A stretch of 43,640 bases of DNA from Streptomyces jumonjinensis. Lineage in GTDB: Bacteria; Actinomycetota; Actinomycetes; Streptomycetales; Streptomycetaceae. Of the stretch, positions 7,881-17,150 are shown piece after piece; within the stretch, counting starts at the first letter, position 1, and each line of letters starts with the position of its first letter. Location of the stretch: positions 88,149 to 131,788 of the forward strand of contig NZ_VCLA01000023.1 of the NCBI RefSeq assembly GCF_009600885.1. Reading direction: 5' to 3'. Both the position numbers and the translations under genes were made by a program. The notes beneath the pieces were generated by a model, which was not told where the DNA came from, did not search any database, and saw only the letters and a program-made list of their open reading frames with translations.

Positions 7881-9716
7881 TCAGCCCAGGCGGGCGACCA
7901 GTGCGCGGTACTCGTCCCACAGCTCCTTCGGCGTGTGATCGCCGAAGGTGTTGAGGTGCTCGGGGATCAGCGCCGCCTCCTCGCGCCAGACCTCGGTGTC
8001 GACCTTCAGCAGGAAGTCGAGGTCGTCGTCGGCCAGCTCCAGGCCCTCCGTGTCCAGCGCGTCCGCGGTCGCCAGCACGCCGATCGGGGTCTCGACGCCC
8101 TCGGCCGTGCCCTCCAGGCGCTCCACGATCCACTTCAGGACGCGGCTGTTCTCACCGAAGCCGGGCCAGACGAACTTCCCCGCGTCGTTCTTGCGGAACC
8201 AGTTCACGTAGTAGATCTTCGGCAGCTTGGACTGGTCCGCGGACTGCCCGACCTTCACCCAGTGGGCCATGTAGTCGCCCATGTTGTAGCCGCAGAACGG
8301 CAGCATCGCGAACGGGTCGCGGCGCAGCTCGCCGACCCTGCCCTCGGCGGCGGCGGTCTTCTCGGACGCCACGTTCGCGCCGAGGAAGACTCCGTGCTGC
8401 CAGTCGAAGGACTCGGTGACCAGCGGCACGGCGCTCGCCCGGCGTCCGCCGAAGAGGATGGCCGAGATCGGCACGCCCTGGGGGTCCTCCCACTCCGGGG
8501 CGACGATCGGGCACTGCGCGGCCGGCACGGTGAAGCGGGCGTTGGGGTGGGCGGCCGGAACGCCGGACTCGGGGGTCCAGTCGTTGCCCTTCCAGTCGGT
8601 GAGGCGGGCCGGGGGCTCCTCGGTCATGCCCTCCCACCACACATCGCCGTCCTCGGTGAGGGCGACGTTGGTGAAGACGGCGTTGCCCCAGAGGGTCTTC
8701 ATGGCATTGGCGTTGGTGTGCTCGCCGGTGCCGGGCGCGACGCCGAAGAATCCGGCCTCGGGGTTGATGGCGTACAGCCGGCCGTCCTCGCCGAAGCGCA
8801 TCCAGGCGATGTCGTCGCCGATGGTCTCCACGGTCCAGCCGGGGACCGTGGGCTCCAGCATGGCGAGATTGGTCTTGCCGCAGGCGGAGGGGAAGGCGGC
8901 GGCGACGTACTTCGCCTCACCCTTCGGCGGGGTGAGCTTGAGGATCAGCATGTGCTCGGCGAGCCAGCCCTCGTCCCGCGCCATGACGGAGGCGATGCGC
9001 AGCGCGTAGCACTTCTTGCCGAGCAGGGCGTTGCCGCCGTAGCCGGAGCCGTACGACCAGATCTCGCGGGTCTCGGGGAAGTGCGAGATGTACTTGGTGG
9101 AGTTGCACGGCCAGGGAACGTCCTGCTCGCCCTCGGCGAGCGGCACGCCCAGGGTGTGGACGGCCTTGACGAAGAACCCGTCGGTGCCCAGCTCGTCCAG
9201 GACGGGCTGCCCCATGCGGGTCATGGTGCGCATGGAGACCGCGACATAGGCGGAGTCGGTGATCTCGACGCCGATGGCCGAGAGCGGGGAGCCCACCGGG
9301 CCCATGCAGAAGGGGACGACGTACATCGTCCGGCCGCGCATCGAGCCGCGGAACACGCCCTGCTCGCCGGTGAAGATCTCCTTCATCTCGGCGGGGGCCT
9401 TCCAGTGGTTCGTGGGGCCCGCGTCCTTCTCGTCCTCGGAGCAGATGTAGGTGCGGTCCTCGACCCGGGCGACATCCGTGGGGTCGGACGCGGCGTAGTA
9501 CGAGTTGGGGCGCTTGGCCGGGTCCAGCTTGCGGAAGGTCCCCTTGGCGACGAGCTCTCCACAGAGCCGGTCGTACTCGGCTTCCGACCCGTCGCACCAG
9601 ACGACGCTGTCCGGCTCCGTGATCGCCGCGATCTCGTCCACCCAGGAGATCAGCGCCTTGTGCTCGGTGGGGACGGTGGGGTGGACGGTGGTGGGAGCCG
9701 CGATGTCGCGCGCCAC
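7881..9716 (-). CDS. pckG: Phosphoenolpyruvate carboxykinase (GTP)
   Basis: A 611-aa cytosolic enzyme that converts oxaloacetate plus GTP to phosphoenolpyruvate, GDP and CO2, the first committed step of gluconeogenesis (EC 4.1.1.32). Signature stretches are present: [20 protein letters not shown] (about 133-152), [19 protein letters not shown] (221-239), the kinase-type P-loop [12 protein letters not shown] (274-285) and the metal-binding GDDIAWM (300-306). Length is full for the GTP-dependent family and unlike the ATP-dependent enzyme. The start is GTG at 9716 with a TAGGAGCG ribosome site. It is transcribed alone and ends at a strong shared terminator. Confidence 0.97.
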   Translation of the reverse strand: MARDIAAPTTVHPTVPTEHKALISWVDEIAAITEPDSVVWCDGSEAEYDRLCGELVAKGTFRKLDPAKRPNSYYAASDPTDVARVEDRTYICSEDEKDAGPTNHWKAPAEMKEIFTGEQGVFRGSMRGRTMYVVPFCMGPVGSPLSAIGVEITDSAYVAVSMRTMTRMGQPVLDELGTDGFFVKAVHTLGVPLAEGEQDVPWPCNSTKYISHFPETREIWSYGSGYGGNALLGKKCYALRIASVMARDEGWLAEHMLILKLTPPKGEAKYVAAAFPSACGKTNLAMLEPTVPGWTVETIGDDIAWMRFGEDGRLYAINPEAGFFGVAPGTGEHTNANAMKTLWGNAVFTNVALTEDGDVWWEGMTEEPPARLTDWKGNDWTPESGVPAAHPNARFTVPAAQCPIVAPEWEDPQGVPISAILFGGRRASAVPLVTESFDWQHGVFLGANVASEKTAAAEGRVGELRRDPFAMLPFCGYNMGDYMAHWVKVGQSADQSKLPKIYYVNWFRKNDAGKFVWPGFGENSRVLKWIVERLEGTAEGVETPIGVLATADALDTEGLELADDDLDFLLKVDTEVWREEAALIPEHLNTFGDHTPKELWDEYRALVARLG

Positions 9717-10066
9717 GATCGCTCCTAAATGAGAGTTCGAGGGTTAGCACTGTGTTGGTTGTCCTGCTGCCCCGTGGGGGCCGCGACCCGGATGCTTCGT
9801 AGCCGCTCATCCGGTGCCGACCGCACTCATCTGATCATCCGTGGCTCATGCCCATATGTCCAGAGGGCTTCTCATGTGAGCATCGCCACGTGTGTCATAT
9901 CTGAGCTGCGATATTTTTCGTCCGGTTACGTTGGGATTGATACTGATATCGAGATCGCCGCCGAGTGGCATTCCGGCACGCCGGAGCGCGACCGAGGGTC
10001 TTGGCGATCCACTCCAAAGAGGTGGGCCGATGGTGAGTCCCGGCGGGAGGGAGGCTGCCCATGCCC
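9717..10066. other. 350-bp divergent intergenic region
   Basis: Separates pckG (minus) from the hemolysin III-family gene (plus). The middle (about 9830-9960) is markedly AT-richer than its surroundings, with TGATATTT-like and TGATACTGATATCGAGATC stretches, as expected for promoter DNA. No convincing ORF was found; short open frames here lack codon bias. Confidence 0.45.
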
Positions 10067-10086
10067 TACCTACGGTTGCGTAGGTA
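10067..10086. promoter_or_regulatory. Perfect 8-bp palindromic operator upstream of the hemolysin III gene
   Basis: TACCTACG-GTTG-CGTAGGTA is a perfect inverted repeat ending 10 bp before the ATG. A TACCAT hexamer at 10085-10090 would be a -10 giving a leaderless transcript starting at the ATG, so a protein bound here would block RNA polymerase. The TetR-type gene starting at 10922 is the obvious candidate regulator, but that is inference. Confidence 0.65.
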
Positions 10087-10096
10087 CCATCCAGGA

Positions 10097-10771
10097 ATGA
10101 CCTCTGCCGCGCCCCGAGTGACCGAGACAGAACCGCCCCCGGTGAAGCCGAAGCTGCGCGGCTGGCTGCACGCCGGGATGTTCCCCGCCGTGCTGGTCGC
10201 GGGGCTGGTGCTCACCGCGCTCGCCGGCTCCACCCGGGCCCGGGTGGCCTGCGCGATCTATGTGCTCACCGCGTGTCTGCTCTTCGGGGTGAGCGCGCTC
10301 TACCACCGGGGGAACTGGGGCCCCCGCGGTGAAGCCGTGCTCCGCCGGCTCGACCACGCCAATATCTTTCTGATCATCGCGGGCACCTACACCCCGCTGA
10401 CGATGCTGCTGCTCCCCGACTCCACCGCCCAGCCGCTCATGTGGGCGGTCTGGGCAGCGGCGGCGGCGGGGATCGCCTTCCGGGTCTTCTGGGTCGGCGC
10501 ACCACGCTGGCTCTACACGCCCTGCTACATCGCGATGGGCTGGGCGGCGGTCTTCTATCTGCCCGACTTCCTGCGCACGGGCGGGATCGCGGTCCTGGTC
10601 TGCGTCATCGTCGGCGGACTGCTCTACAGCGCCGGAGGAGTGGTCTACGGGATCAAGCGGCCCAACCCGTCGCCGCGCTGGTTCGGCTTCCACGAGGTGT
10701 TCCACTCCCTCACCCTGGCGGCGTTCGCGGTGCATTACGTCGGCATCTCGCTGGTGGCCTACCAGGCTTGA
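10097..10771 (+). CDS. Hemolysin III / PAQR-family membrane protein
   Basis: A 224-aa protein, almost entirely hydrophobic, with about seven transmembrane helices after a proline-rich cytosolic start (MTSAAPRVTETEPPPVKPK). Family markers are SALYHRGNWG, RRLDHANIFLIIAGTYTPL and the C-terminal FGFHEVFHSLTLAAFAVHYV, which supply the conserved His/Asp residues of the metal-dependent hydrolase-like PAQR core. Bacterial members are linked to membrane fluidity or lipid homeostasis (TrhA/YqfA) rather than proven hemolysis. The ATG at 10097 is chosen over an upstream ATG (10061) because the operator and -10 lie between them and would give a leaderless mRNA. The next gene downstream is a TetR regulator in the same direction. 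Confidence 0.9.
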   Translation: MTSAAPRVTETEPPPVKPKLRGWLHAGMFPAVLVAGLVLTALAGSTRARVACAIYVLTACLLFGVSALYHRGNWGPRGEAVLRRLDHANIFLIIAGTYTPLTMLLLPDSTAQPLMWAVWAAAAAGIAFRVFWVGAPRWLYTPCYIAMGWAAVFYLPDFLRTGGIAVLVCVIVGGLLYSAGGVVYGIKRPNPSPRWFGFHEVFHSLTLAAFAVHYVGISLVAYQA

Positions 10772-10921
10772 TTCCTCCGGCGCGGCACCTTCACCGGGCC
10801 GTGTCGCTTCGTGCCGTGCCGTGCCGTGCCGCACCGCCCCAGCCCGTCCGCCCCAGCCCGTCCGGCCGTTCCCCCTGGCAGACGACACGGACATGGCTCC
10901 CAAGGCGGTCGATGCGGGACA

Positions 10922-11587
10922 ATGACCGCCATGGCCGCCCTCGCGCACACCCCCTCCCGCGCCCCCTCGCCCACCGGGCTCGCCGGACCCGAGCCCCGGC
11001 AGGGGACGATGGGCCTGCGGGAGCGCAAGAAGCTCAAGACCCGGCGCGCGATCCGCCGGGCGGCCTACCGTCTGATCGCCCTCCAGGGGTACGAGACGAC
11101 CACGGTCGAGCAGATCGCGGAGGCGGCCGAGGTCTCCCCCTCCACGGTGTTCCGCTACTTCCCCGCCAAGGAAGACATCGTGCTCACCGACGACTACGAC
11201 CCGGCGCTGGAGTCGGCGCTGCGGGCGAGACCCGCCGGCGAGGACCCCCTGGACTCGGTCCGGCGGGTGCTGACGCACCGGCTGGCACTCGCCCTCCACG
11301 AGGAGCGGGACGCGGTCGTCCAGCGCACCCGGCTGATGGCGGAGGTCCCGGCGCTGCGCGCCCGGATGACCGAGAGCTTCTCCGGCGCCTTCGAGACCTT
11401 GGCCGTGACGCTGGCGGACCGCGCGGGCAGACCCCATGACGACCTCGACGTACGGGTGTTCACGGCGACGGTCCTCGCCGCGGTGCGCGAGGTGCTGCTG
11501 CACTGGGCCGCCCGGGGCCACGAGGGCGATCCGGTGGCGCTGGTGGACCGGGCGCTGCGGGCGCTGAAGGGCGGGCCGCGGATCTAG
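10922..11587 (+). CDS. TetR-family transcriptional regulator
   Basis: A protein of up to 221 aa. The helix-turn-helix is clear: RRAIRRAAYRLIALQGYETT, then TVEQIAEAAEVSPSTVFRYF and PAKEDIVLTDDY. The C-terminal two-thirds is a helical ligand-binding domain with no recognised specificity. A second start at 11009 (MGLRERKKLKTRR, with an AGGGGA ribosome site) is equally plausible and is where many relatives begin; the longer form is given here. It lies 150 bp downstream of the hemolysin III gene, co-oriented. The palindrome before that gene is a likely target. The gap between holds a short GTGCC tandem repeat near 10810-10830. Confidence 0.9.
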   Translation: MTAMAALAHTPSRAPSPTGLAGPEPRQGTMGLRERKKLKTRRAIRRAAYRLIALQGYETTTVEQIAEAAEVSPSTVFRYFPAKEDIVLTDDYDPALESALRARPAGEDPLDSVRRVLTHRLALALHEERDAVVQRTRLMAEVPALRARMTESFSGAFETLAVTLADRAGRPHDDLDVRVFTATVLAAVREVLLHWAARGHEGDPVALVDRALRALKGGPRI

Positions 11588-11713
11588 GCGTATCGCCCTG
11601 TGAGGTTTGGATGTCCCGGCCGGATCAGGATCGGGCCGGGCCCGCGTGCCCCGGCGCCGCACCACGTGGCCGTGCCGTACCCGATCTGCGGGCCCCCGGC
11701 CGCGTACTCGTGC

Positions 11714-13738
11714 TCACCGTCCCGGGGTCAACTCCCCGGCCAGCCGGTCGACCTCCGTCACCGGGGCCCGGCAGACGAATCCGCGGCAGACGTAGGCCGC
11801 CGCCTTCCCGTCCACCAGCGGCCGATCCCGCAGCAGCGGGAACTCGTCGCCGTCCGGCCGCCCGGACGCCACCACCGCGCCGGGCGCGGTCGCCAGCAGC
11901 GCCGTACGGAGCAGCCCGGCCGCCTCCGGATCGTCCTCGGCCCCGACGACGGCGACCTCCCTCGGCCCGTCCAGCAGCGCCTCCGCCACGGCGAGCCCCC
12001 ATCCGATGAACCTGGGCGCCCTCGGCCCGAGCGCCGTCACCACGCCGAGCGCGTCCTCCGCGGCGGTGCGATGGGCCTCGGACCCGGTGTGCGCGGCATA
12101 GGAGAGCAGCGCTCCCGCGGCGGCGGTCCAGCCGGAGGGGGTCGCGTTGTCGGTGGGGTCCTGCGGGCGGCGGATGAGCTGTTCGGCGTCGTGCGCGGTG
12201 TCGAACAGGGTCCCGCCCTCGCCGGTGAACCGGTCGATGACCATGTCCAGCAGAAAACCGGCGAACTCCAGCCAGACGCCTTCCCCGGTGACGGACGCGA
12301 GCGCGAGAAAGCCCTCGGCGACATCGGCGTAGTCCTCCAGCACACCGGCGTTCCCGCCCGCCGCGCCGTCCTTGGAGGTACGGGTGAGCCGCGCCGCGCT
12401 GTCCATGTGCAGCCGGACCAGGAGATCGGCCGCCTCGGTGGCGCGCTCGACCAGATCGGGCCGGTCGAAGTAGGCGCCGGTCTCGGCGAGCGCGGCGATG
12501 GCGAGCCCGTTCCAGGCGGCCACGACCTTGTCGTCCCGGTCGGGCCGCTCCCGCCGCTCGCGGGCGGCGAGCAGCCGCTCCCGTACCCCGTCGTCCGGTT
12601 CCCCGCCGGGGAGCTGGAGCACGGAGGCGCCGTGCTCGAAGGTGCCCTCGGCGGTCACGGCGTACAGCTCGGCAGCGCGCCGTCCATCCGACTCGCCGAG
12701 GACCTCGCGGAGCTGCTCGGGGGTCCACACGTAATACGCGCCCTCGGTCCGCCGGCCGGACTCATCCGTGCTGTCGGTGCTGTCGGCGTCGAGCGCGGAG
12801 GCGAAGCCGCCCTCGGCCGTGCGCAGTTCCCGCACCATGAAGTCGGCGGTCTCCAGCGCGACGCGCCGGGCGAGCGCGGAGCCGGTGACCCGCCACAGAT
12901 GCGCGTACACCCGGCAGAGCAGAGCGTTGTCGTACAGCATCTTCTCGAAGTGGGGGACGATCCACTCGCGGTCCACGGAGTAGCGCGCGAACCCGCCGCC
13001 GAGCTGGTCGTAGAGGCCCCCTCGGGCCATGGCCTCGCAGGTGTCGACGGCCATCTGGAGGGCGCCGTCGGATCCGGTGCGGGCATGGTGGCGCAGCAGG
13101 AACTCCAGCACCATCGACGGCGGGAACTTGGGCGCTCCGCCGAACCCGCCGTGCCGCTCGTCGTATTCGCGGGTGAGCCCGAGCAGCGCCTGGGCTAGCT
13201 GCTCCTCGCCGGGGACGCCCTGTCCGCCGTGGGCGAGGGACCGTCCCGCGAGATCGCGGGTGATCCTGCGCGCGACCTCGTCGACCTCCTCGCGCCGGTC
13301 GGACCAGGCGGCGGAGACACCTTCGAGGACCTGGCGGAAGGAGGTCATGCCGTGGCGCGGCTCGGGCGGGAAGTAGGTGCCGAAGTAGAAGGGTTCGGCG
13401 TCGGGGGTGAGGAATACGGTCATGGGCCAGCCGCCCTGTCCGGTGGCGGCCTGCACGGCCTCCATGTAGACGGCGTCGACGTCGGGGCGTTCCTCGCGGT
13501 CGACCTTGACGGAGACGAAGTGCTCATTGAGATAGGCGGCGGTGGCGTCGTCCTCGAAGGACTCGTGCGCCATGACATGACACCAGTGGCAGCTGGAGTA
13601 CCCGACGCTGAGCAGGACGGGGACCGCGCGCTGCCGGGCCTCCGCGAAGGCCTCCGGGGACCAGGGCCACCAGTCGACCGGGTTGTCGGCGTGCTGCAAC
13701 AGATAGGGGGAGGTCTCCCCCACGAGTCGATTCGGCAT
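11714..13738 (-). CDS. DUF255 thioredoxin-domain protein (YyaL-like)
   Basis: A 674-aa protein. The N-terminal thioredoxin-like domain runs [20 protein letters not shown] to [19 protein letters not shown] (CxxC at Cys50/Cys53) and [20 protein letters not shown]. The rest is a long alpha/alpha-barrel resembling N-acylglucosamine epimerase/glycosidase folds. This architecture is the YyaL/spermatogenesis-associated-protein-20 family, of uncertain function. The gene is full length. Codons 32-53, including the CxxC, are duplicated at 22505-22568 on the far side of the Cas-toxin block. The breakpoint of the insertion therefore lies within the 5' end of this gene, yet the reading frame here is intact. 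Confidence 0.93.
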   Translation of the reverse strand: MPNRLVGETSPYLLQHADNPVDWWPWSPEAFAEARQRAVPVLLSVGYSSCHWCHVMAHESFEDDATAAYLNEHFVSVKVDREERPDVDAVYMEAVQAATGQGGWPMTVFLTPDAEPFYFGTYFPPEPRHGMTSFRQVLEGVSAAWSDRREEVDEVARRITRDLAGRSLAHGGQGVPGEEQLAQALLGLTREYDERHGGFGGAPKFPPSMVLEFLLRHHARTGSDGALQMAVDTCEAMARGGLYDQLGGGFARYSVDREWIVPHFEKMLYDNALLCRVYAHLWRVTGSALARRVALETADFMVRELRTAEGGFASALDADSTDSTDESGRRTEGAYYVWTPEQLREVLGESDGRRAAELYAVTAEGTFEHGASVLQLPGGEPDDGVRERLLAARERRERPDRDDKVVAAWNGLAIAALAETGAYFDRPDLVERATEAADLLVRLHMDSAARLTRTSKDGAAGGNAGVLEDYADVAEGFLALASVTGEGVWLEFAGFLLDMVIDRFTGEGGTLFDTAHDAEQLIRRPQDPTDNATPSGWTAAAGALLSYAAHTGSEAHRTAAEDALGVVTALGPRAPRFIGWGLAVAEALLDGPREVAVVGAEDDPEAAGLLRTALLATAPGAVVASGRPDGDEFPLLRDRPLVDGKAAAYVCRGFVCRAPVTEVDRLAGELTPGR
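13581..13645. repeat. Left direct repeat (DR-L) inside the DUF255 gene
   Basis: A 65-bp segment beginning CACCAGTGGCAGCTGGAGTA and ending GGGCCTCCGC. It recurs in the same orientation at 22505-22568 with one substitution and one 1-base deletion. It encodes residues about 32-53 of the DUF255 protein. The two copies bracket the cas operon and the toxin-antitoxin pair. Confidence 0.9.
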
Positions 13739-13780
13739 CCCCCCAACCTATGCCCCCGCCCGCTTCACCCCACCCGCCAG

Positions 13781-14485
13781 TCAGGAACGGCGTGCCGCGG
13801 TCAGGTGGGGGGGGCGTCCGTGGTCGGCGGGCTCGCTGGTGGGTTGCCGGACCGGCAGGATGCTCAACAGCCCGCAGCCGTAGGACTTGCCTCTTCCGAT
13901 TCCCTCCCACATGGCTCGCCGCAGGGCGGACACGTCGTGGATCTCCGCCTCCCCGTCGAACTGTGCGAGGTGAAATCGGAGGCCCGCGCGTGCGCGGAGT
14001 CGGCTGACGAGCGGATGCCGGGGGGTCACGAGCCCGGACTGGAGACGGAGCCCCGCCTTGGCCGCACGCAACCTCCACCACTCCTCGGCGGCCTCCCCGT
14101 GCAAGGCCACCCGCTGCCCGACCCGGCCGCCTCCCGCCGAGGGAACGGCCAACTGTTTCGAAGGGTTGGCAGCGATCCGATAGCGCACCCGCATGCCCCC
14201 CGCGAGCGTGTCGAGGTACGACGTCAGGTGCAGCACCCCCGTCTCGGCGTATCCCTCGGGCAGGCGTCCGATCTCGGGCTGCACGTGACTCTGCACGAGG
14301 ACCTGTACCGCGTCTCGCACGGGCTCCGTCCGGTAGAGGGCACCCACGTCGCTGCGGGGGGTGTCGGAGAGGCGGTCGGGGAAGAGGGACATGACGCGGC
14401 GGTGCATCAAGTGGGCGTCATTCAGGTCGTTCAACACGTCCCCTCTGCGCAGATCGGGGGTCAACCGGGTCAGCCAGAGGCTCAT
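13781..14485 (-). CDS. cas6e: Cas6e/CasE, type I-E crRNA endoribonuclease
   Basis: A 234-aa protein. The N-terminus MSLWLTRLTPDL is the usual first beta strand, followed by DAHLMHRRVMSLFP with His25 and His28, in the region of the catalytic histidine of this family. The conserved C-terminal glycine-rich loop IGRGKSYGCGLLSI binds the repeat hairpin. It cleaves CRISPR precursor RNA within each repeat and stays on the 3' hairpin of the crRNA in Cascade. The ATG overlaps the stop of cas5e (ATGA). It is the last gene of the operon; the usual following genes, cas1 and cas2, are absent, and the next gene, 42 bp on, is the DUF255 gene. Confidence 0.93.
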   Translation of the reverse strand: MSLWLTRLTPDLRRGDVLNDLNDAHLMHRRVMSLFPDRLSDTPRSDVGALYRTEPVRDAVQVLVQSHVQPEIGRLPEGYAETGVLHLTSYLDTLAGGMRVRYRIAANPSKQLAVPSAGGGRVGQRVALHGEAAEEWWRLRAAKAGLRLQSGLVTPRHPLVSRLRARAGLRFHLAQFDGEAEIHDVSALRRAMWEGIGRGKSYGCGLLSILPVRQPTSEPADHGRPPHLTAARRS

Positions 14486-15234
14486 GCTGTTCCCACCTGT
14501 TCGGACTTCGAGGTGGCCTCCGGCTGTCGTGGGAGCATCGGAGCGGTCAGAGGGACGTGACCGACACGTACCGCGCGCGTTCCGTGCCGCCGCCGTGCCG
14601 AGAATGAGATCGGGTGGTCGTGGCGCAACTCGGCTCCTACGAACACGGGCACGGTGTCGCGCACGGTCCGCAGGTGCAGCGGTGTACCCGCGTCCAGGCG
14701 CTCGCGTGCACGGCGCAGCCGCGCTGGACGTGTCTCCAGCCAAGGATGGCCCTCCAGCACGTCGTCCACGTGACCGTCGTGTACCGCACGGCTCTCGTCC
14801 GGGTGTACGACGGGAGTACCGGGCGGGAATGCCTTGCGGCCGAGGAACAGGGGCCATCGAGGACGTCTCAGGGCCCGGTACAGGCCGCGCACCTCCTCGT
14901 CCGCTCCTTCGAGAACCACGAGGAAGAGCGCCCCCGACAGGTAGAACCGCTCGCTGACGACGGTGGCTCCCGCACCGCCTTCGGTGTTGGGCACGTTGGA
15001 AACGGTGTGGAAGTCGCGTTCCAGCTCGCCTTCGCGGTCCACCCGAACGCCCATCGACAGTGTGGCGAGTTCCCGAACGCGATCGTCGTCGTCCCTCGCC
15101 ACGCCGAGGGCCGACGCGAGCAGACCGACGATGCCGGACTTCGTCGGTTCACGGGCCGTGTCCCGGCGGTCGAAGCGGGAGGAGACGCCCCAGGACTGCA
15201 TGGGAGCGTCGAGGCACAGGATCAGGGTGGACAT
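14482..15234 (-). CDS. cas5e: Cas5e/CasD, Cascade subunit
   Basis: A 250-aa protein opening MSTLILCLDAPMQSWGVSSR, then RFDRRDTAREPTKSGIVGLL, both strongly typical of Cas5e, which caps the 5' handle of the crRNA. The C-terminal domain is more variable. The ATG at 15234 is preceded by GAGGAG; a GTG one codon earlier is an alternative. It lies 14 bp after cas7e and overlaps cas6e by 4 bp, so the genes form one transcript. Nothing suggests inactivation. Confidence 0.93.
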   Translation of the reverse strand: MSTLILCLDAPMQSWGVSSRFDRRDTAREPTKSGIVGLLASALGVARDDDDRVRELATLSMGVRVDREGELERDFHTVSNVPNTEGGAGATVVSERFYLSGALFLVVLEGADEEVRGLYRALRRPRWPLFLGRKAFPPGTPVVHPDESRAVHDGHVDDVLEGHPWLETRPARLRRARERLDAGTPLHLRTVRDTVPVFVGAELRHDHPISFSARRRHGTRAVRVGHVPLTAPMLPRQPEATSKSEQVGTA

Positions 15235-15248
15235 CACCGCACCGCTCC

Positions 15249-16445
15249 TCAGAGACCGGCCGAGCCGATGAGCCCCTCGACGAAGGCATCGATGCCCTTC
15301 GCCTCCTGACAACCACGTGGTTGGCGGTCGGAGAGCCCTCCGCTCGGATCAAGGGAGCCGTAGTGCACGCCGCGCAGCTCCTCGTCCCCGTAGAAGTCAC
15401 GGATCTGATCGAAGTAACCCGTCATGCGCCGGGCGGACGTGTCCATCAGGTCCGCAACGTCGCCGACGGGCGAGAGGAACGCGTTAGCGAGGCTCCACGC
15501 CCCGTCCGTGCGTGCGACTCCCAACAGGACGTCGGGGACCGTCGGCGCGGCCATGGAGTTCTGCTTGCCGCGCGGGACGGCGTGGACGAAGGCCCGAAGC
15601 CAGGCCCGGACACTGCGGACCAAGAGCGTCTTGTCCTCGGCGGAGAGTTCCTCCGGGGGCACCGATTCCTCACCGAAGAGGTTGCGGAGCAGACGGTCCG
15701 TGTCCAGGTTGGCGTAGCGGTAGTAGCAAGCCGCGTTGTAGTCGATGGTGCCCATCATGTCCGCGGCGGGCTCCTCGGCCGGCCGCATGTCGTCCATGGC
15801 CGTGTAGAAGTCGAACTCGTTGGCCACGGCGTGGGTGGAGATGCTGTGGGCGACCTGGCTGGCGGAGATCACGGAGAAGTCCTGGTTGTCGGCGATCATC
15901 CGGCCGAAGAGCGCGATGTCGGCGACCCGGGAGGAGTCGAAGACCTTCCGCGCTTCAATGAGCTCCTTCTGCGTCGGCTTGACCTTGGTCCGTGACGCCT
16001 TCTTCGCGTCCGCCTTGCGCTTCTCCTCCTTCTCCAGCGCCTTTTCCAGGATGTCCCAGCGCTTCTCGCAGTAGTCCGCGAGATGCTCCACGGCGGCCGG
16101 TCCCACGTACAACAGGTACTCGGACCGCCCCCGGTCCTCGGTCACCCCGAATCCGAACGCCGCCAGCGCCTCTTGGGCCACCAGCTGCGCCCTGCCCACC
16201 TCGCACTTGCCGCGCTCAGCGAGGAGAATGCCGGCCCGTTCCGGCAGTTGCTTCGTCCGCCGCCCGATGTCACCCGTTTCCAGGCCGTGTGAGGTGAAGA
16301 GCTCACGTGCCGCCCGTTTCAGTGACTGGCTGGAGATCCGGGCCCGGGTGACCCCGCCGAACCGCACTGTCTTCGGCTGCCCGATGTCGTCCCGGTTGAG
16401 GTTGCTGACCGGGAAGGACTGGAGCAGGTGGAGCTCAATGATCAT
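15249..16445 (-). CDS. cas7e: Cas7e/CasC, Cascade backbone subunit
   Basis: A 398-aa protein beginning MIIELHLLQSFPVSNLNRDD, with the diagnostic GQPKTVRFGGVTRARISSQS and LKRAAR. It is an RRM-fold protein, several copies of which line the crRNA spacer in Cascade. A lysine/glutamate-rich internal insert (about residues 130-160, KALEKEEKRKADAKKASRTK) is a surface-exposed linker. The start overlaps the end of cse2 (ATGA). Full length and intact. Confidence 0.95.
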   Translation of the reverse strand: MIIELHLLQSFPVSNLNRDDIGQPKTVRFGGVTRARISSQSLKRAARELFTSHGLETGDIGRRTKQLPERAGILLAERGKCEVGRAQLVAQEALAAFGFGVTEDRGRSEYLLYVGPAAVEHLADYCEKRWDILEKALEKEEKRKADAKKASRTKVKPTQKELIEARKVFDSSRVADIALFGRMIADNQDFSVISASQVAHSISTHAVANEFDFYTAMDDMRPAEEPAADMMGTIDYNAACYYRYANLDTDRLLRNLFGEESVPPEELSAEDKTLLVRSVRAWLRAFVHAVPRGKQNSMAAPTVPDVLLGVARTDGAWSLANAFLSPVGDVADLMDTSARRMTGYFDQIRDFYGDEELRGVHYGSLDPSGGLSDRQPRGCQEAKGIDAFVEGLIGSAGL

Positions 16446-17104
16446 TCGTCATCCTGGGTGGTCGAATCGGGGGCCTGGTCGAGCGGGGTGCCAGGGTCGC
16501 CGCCCGGCTCGTCGTCCGCCCTCCGGGACCGGGCGACCGGGTGATGGTGGTAGTCGCTGATCCAGCGCAGTCGCACGCGTTGCCGCTCCTTCACCCGGTG
16601 ATCCGTCTGGTCCGTCGAGAGGAGGACGACGAGATCGTCGAGGAGCCGTCCGTAGTTCAACGGCGTGTGGCTGCCGCGCAGGAGTCGCACAGCCTGGCGC
16701 ACCTGGTGTTCCAGGGCCGCGCCCTCCACGGAAACGAGTTCGGTGAAGCGGCGCTCGACCGAACTCCCCTTCGCCCGTGCGAGAGCCCCGAGGGAACGGG
16801 CGAGGGTCGGTGCGTGTGGTCCGCCCAGCGAGCGGGGCAGGGGGTGCAGGGCGAAGAGACCGCTCACCAGCAGCCAGACGCCCTGCTCCTCTTCCGGCGG
16901 GCCGTACGGGACGACGATCCCGTACGCCTGCGCCTGGTGTCGCCCGCCGCTGAAGCCCCGGCTCAGCACGGCGAGCTCCGCACGCCCTCGGGCCACCAGA
17001 TGCGTGGCGTCCGATTCCCGCGCCGTCGCGAGGGAGTGCAGGTGGGAGACGAACGCGTCACGCCGAGTCTGCCGTTCCTCACGGGCTTCGGTCCGTACCG
17101 TCAT
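16442..17104 (-). CDS. cse2: Cse2/CasB, Cascade small subunit
   Basis: A 220-aa, arginine-rich, all-helical protein with the Cse2 pattern FVSHLHSLATARESDATHLV near the N-terminus and RLLRGSHTPLNYGRLLDDLV near residue 165. Two copies normally form the belly of Cascade and hold the displaced DNA strand. ATG 17104 has an excellent GAGGAGGAG ribosome site and fits family length. An acidic/proline tail (after about residue 195) is longer than usual. It is 46 bp downstream of cse1 and overlaps cas7e. Confidence 0.9.
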   Translation of the reverse strand: MTVRTEAREERQTRRDAFVSHLHSLATARESDATHLVARGRAELAVLSRGFSGGRHQAQAYGIVVPYGPPEEEQGVWLLVSGLFALHPLPRSLGGPHAPTLARSLGALARAKGSSVERRFTELVSVEGAALEHQVRQAVRLLRGSHTPLNYGRLLDDLVVLLSTDQTDHRVKERQRVRLRWISDYHHHPVARSRRADDEPGGDPGTPLDQAPDSTTQDDE

Positions 17105-17150
17105 CGGGCGCTCCTCCTCGCGTCGATTCTCGTCGTCCGTGTTCGACAGC

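Noticed and set aside
7776..9728. A 650-aa open frame opposite pckG
   Set aside because: It is antisense to an unmistakable PEP carboxykinase, and the product has only the repetitive composition of an antisense GC-rich frame.
13581..13645. Direct repeat as a tRNA-type attachment site
   Set aside because: Neither repeat copy nor its surroundings folds as a tRNA, and no integrase gene is present, so a standard att site is not supported.
13739..13780. Possible leftover CRISPR repeat after cas6e
   Set aside because: The 42-bp gap contains only C-rich sequence, with no hairpin-forming repeat and no second copy nearby.
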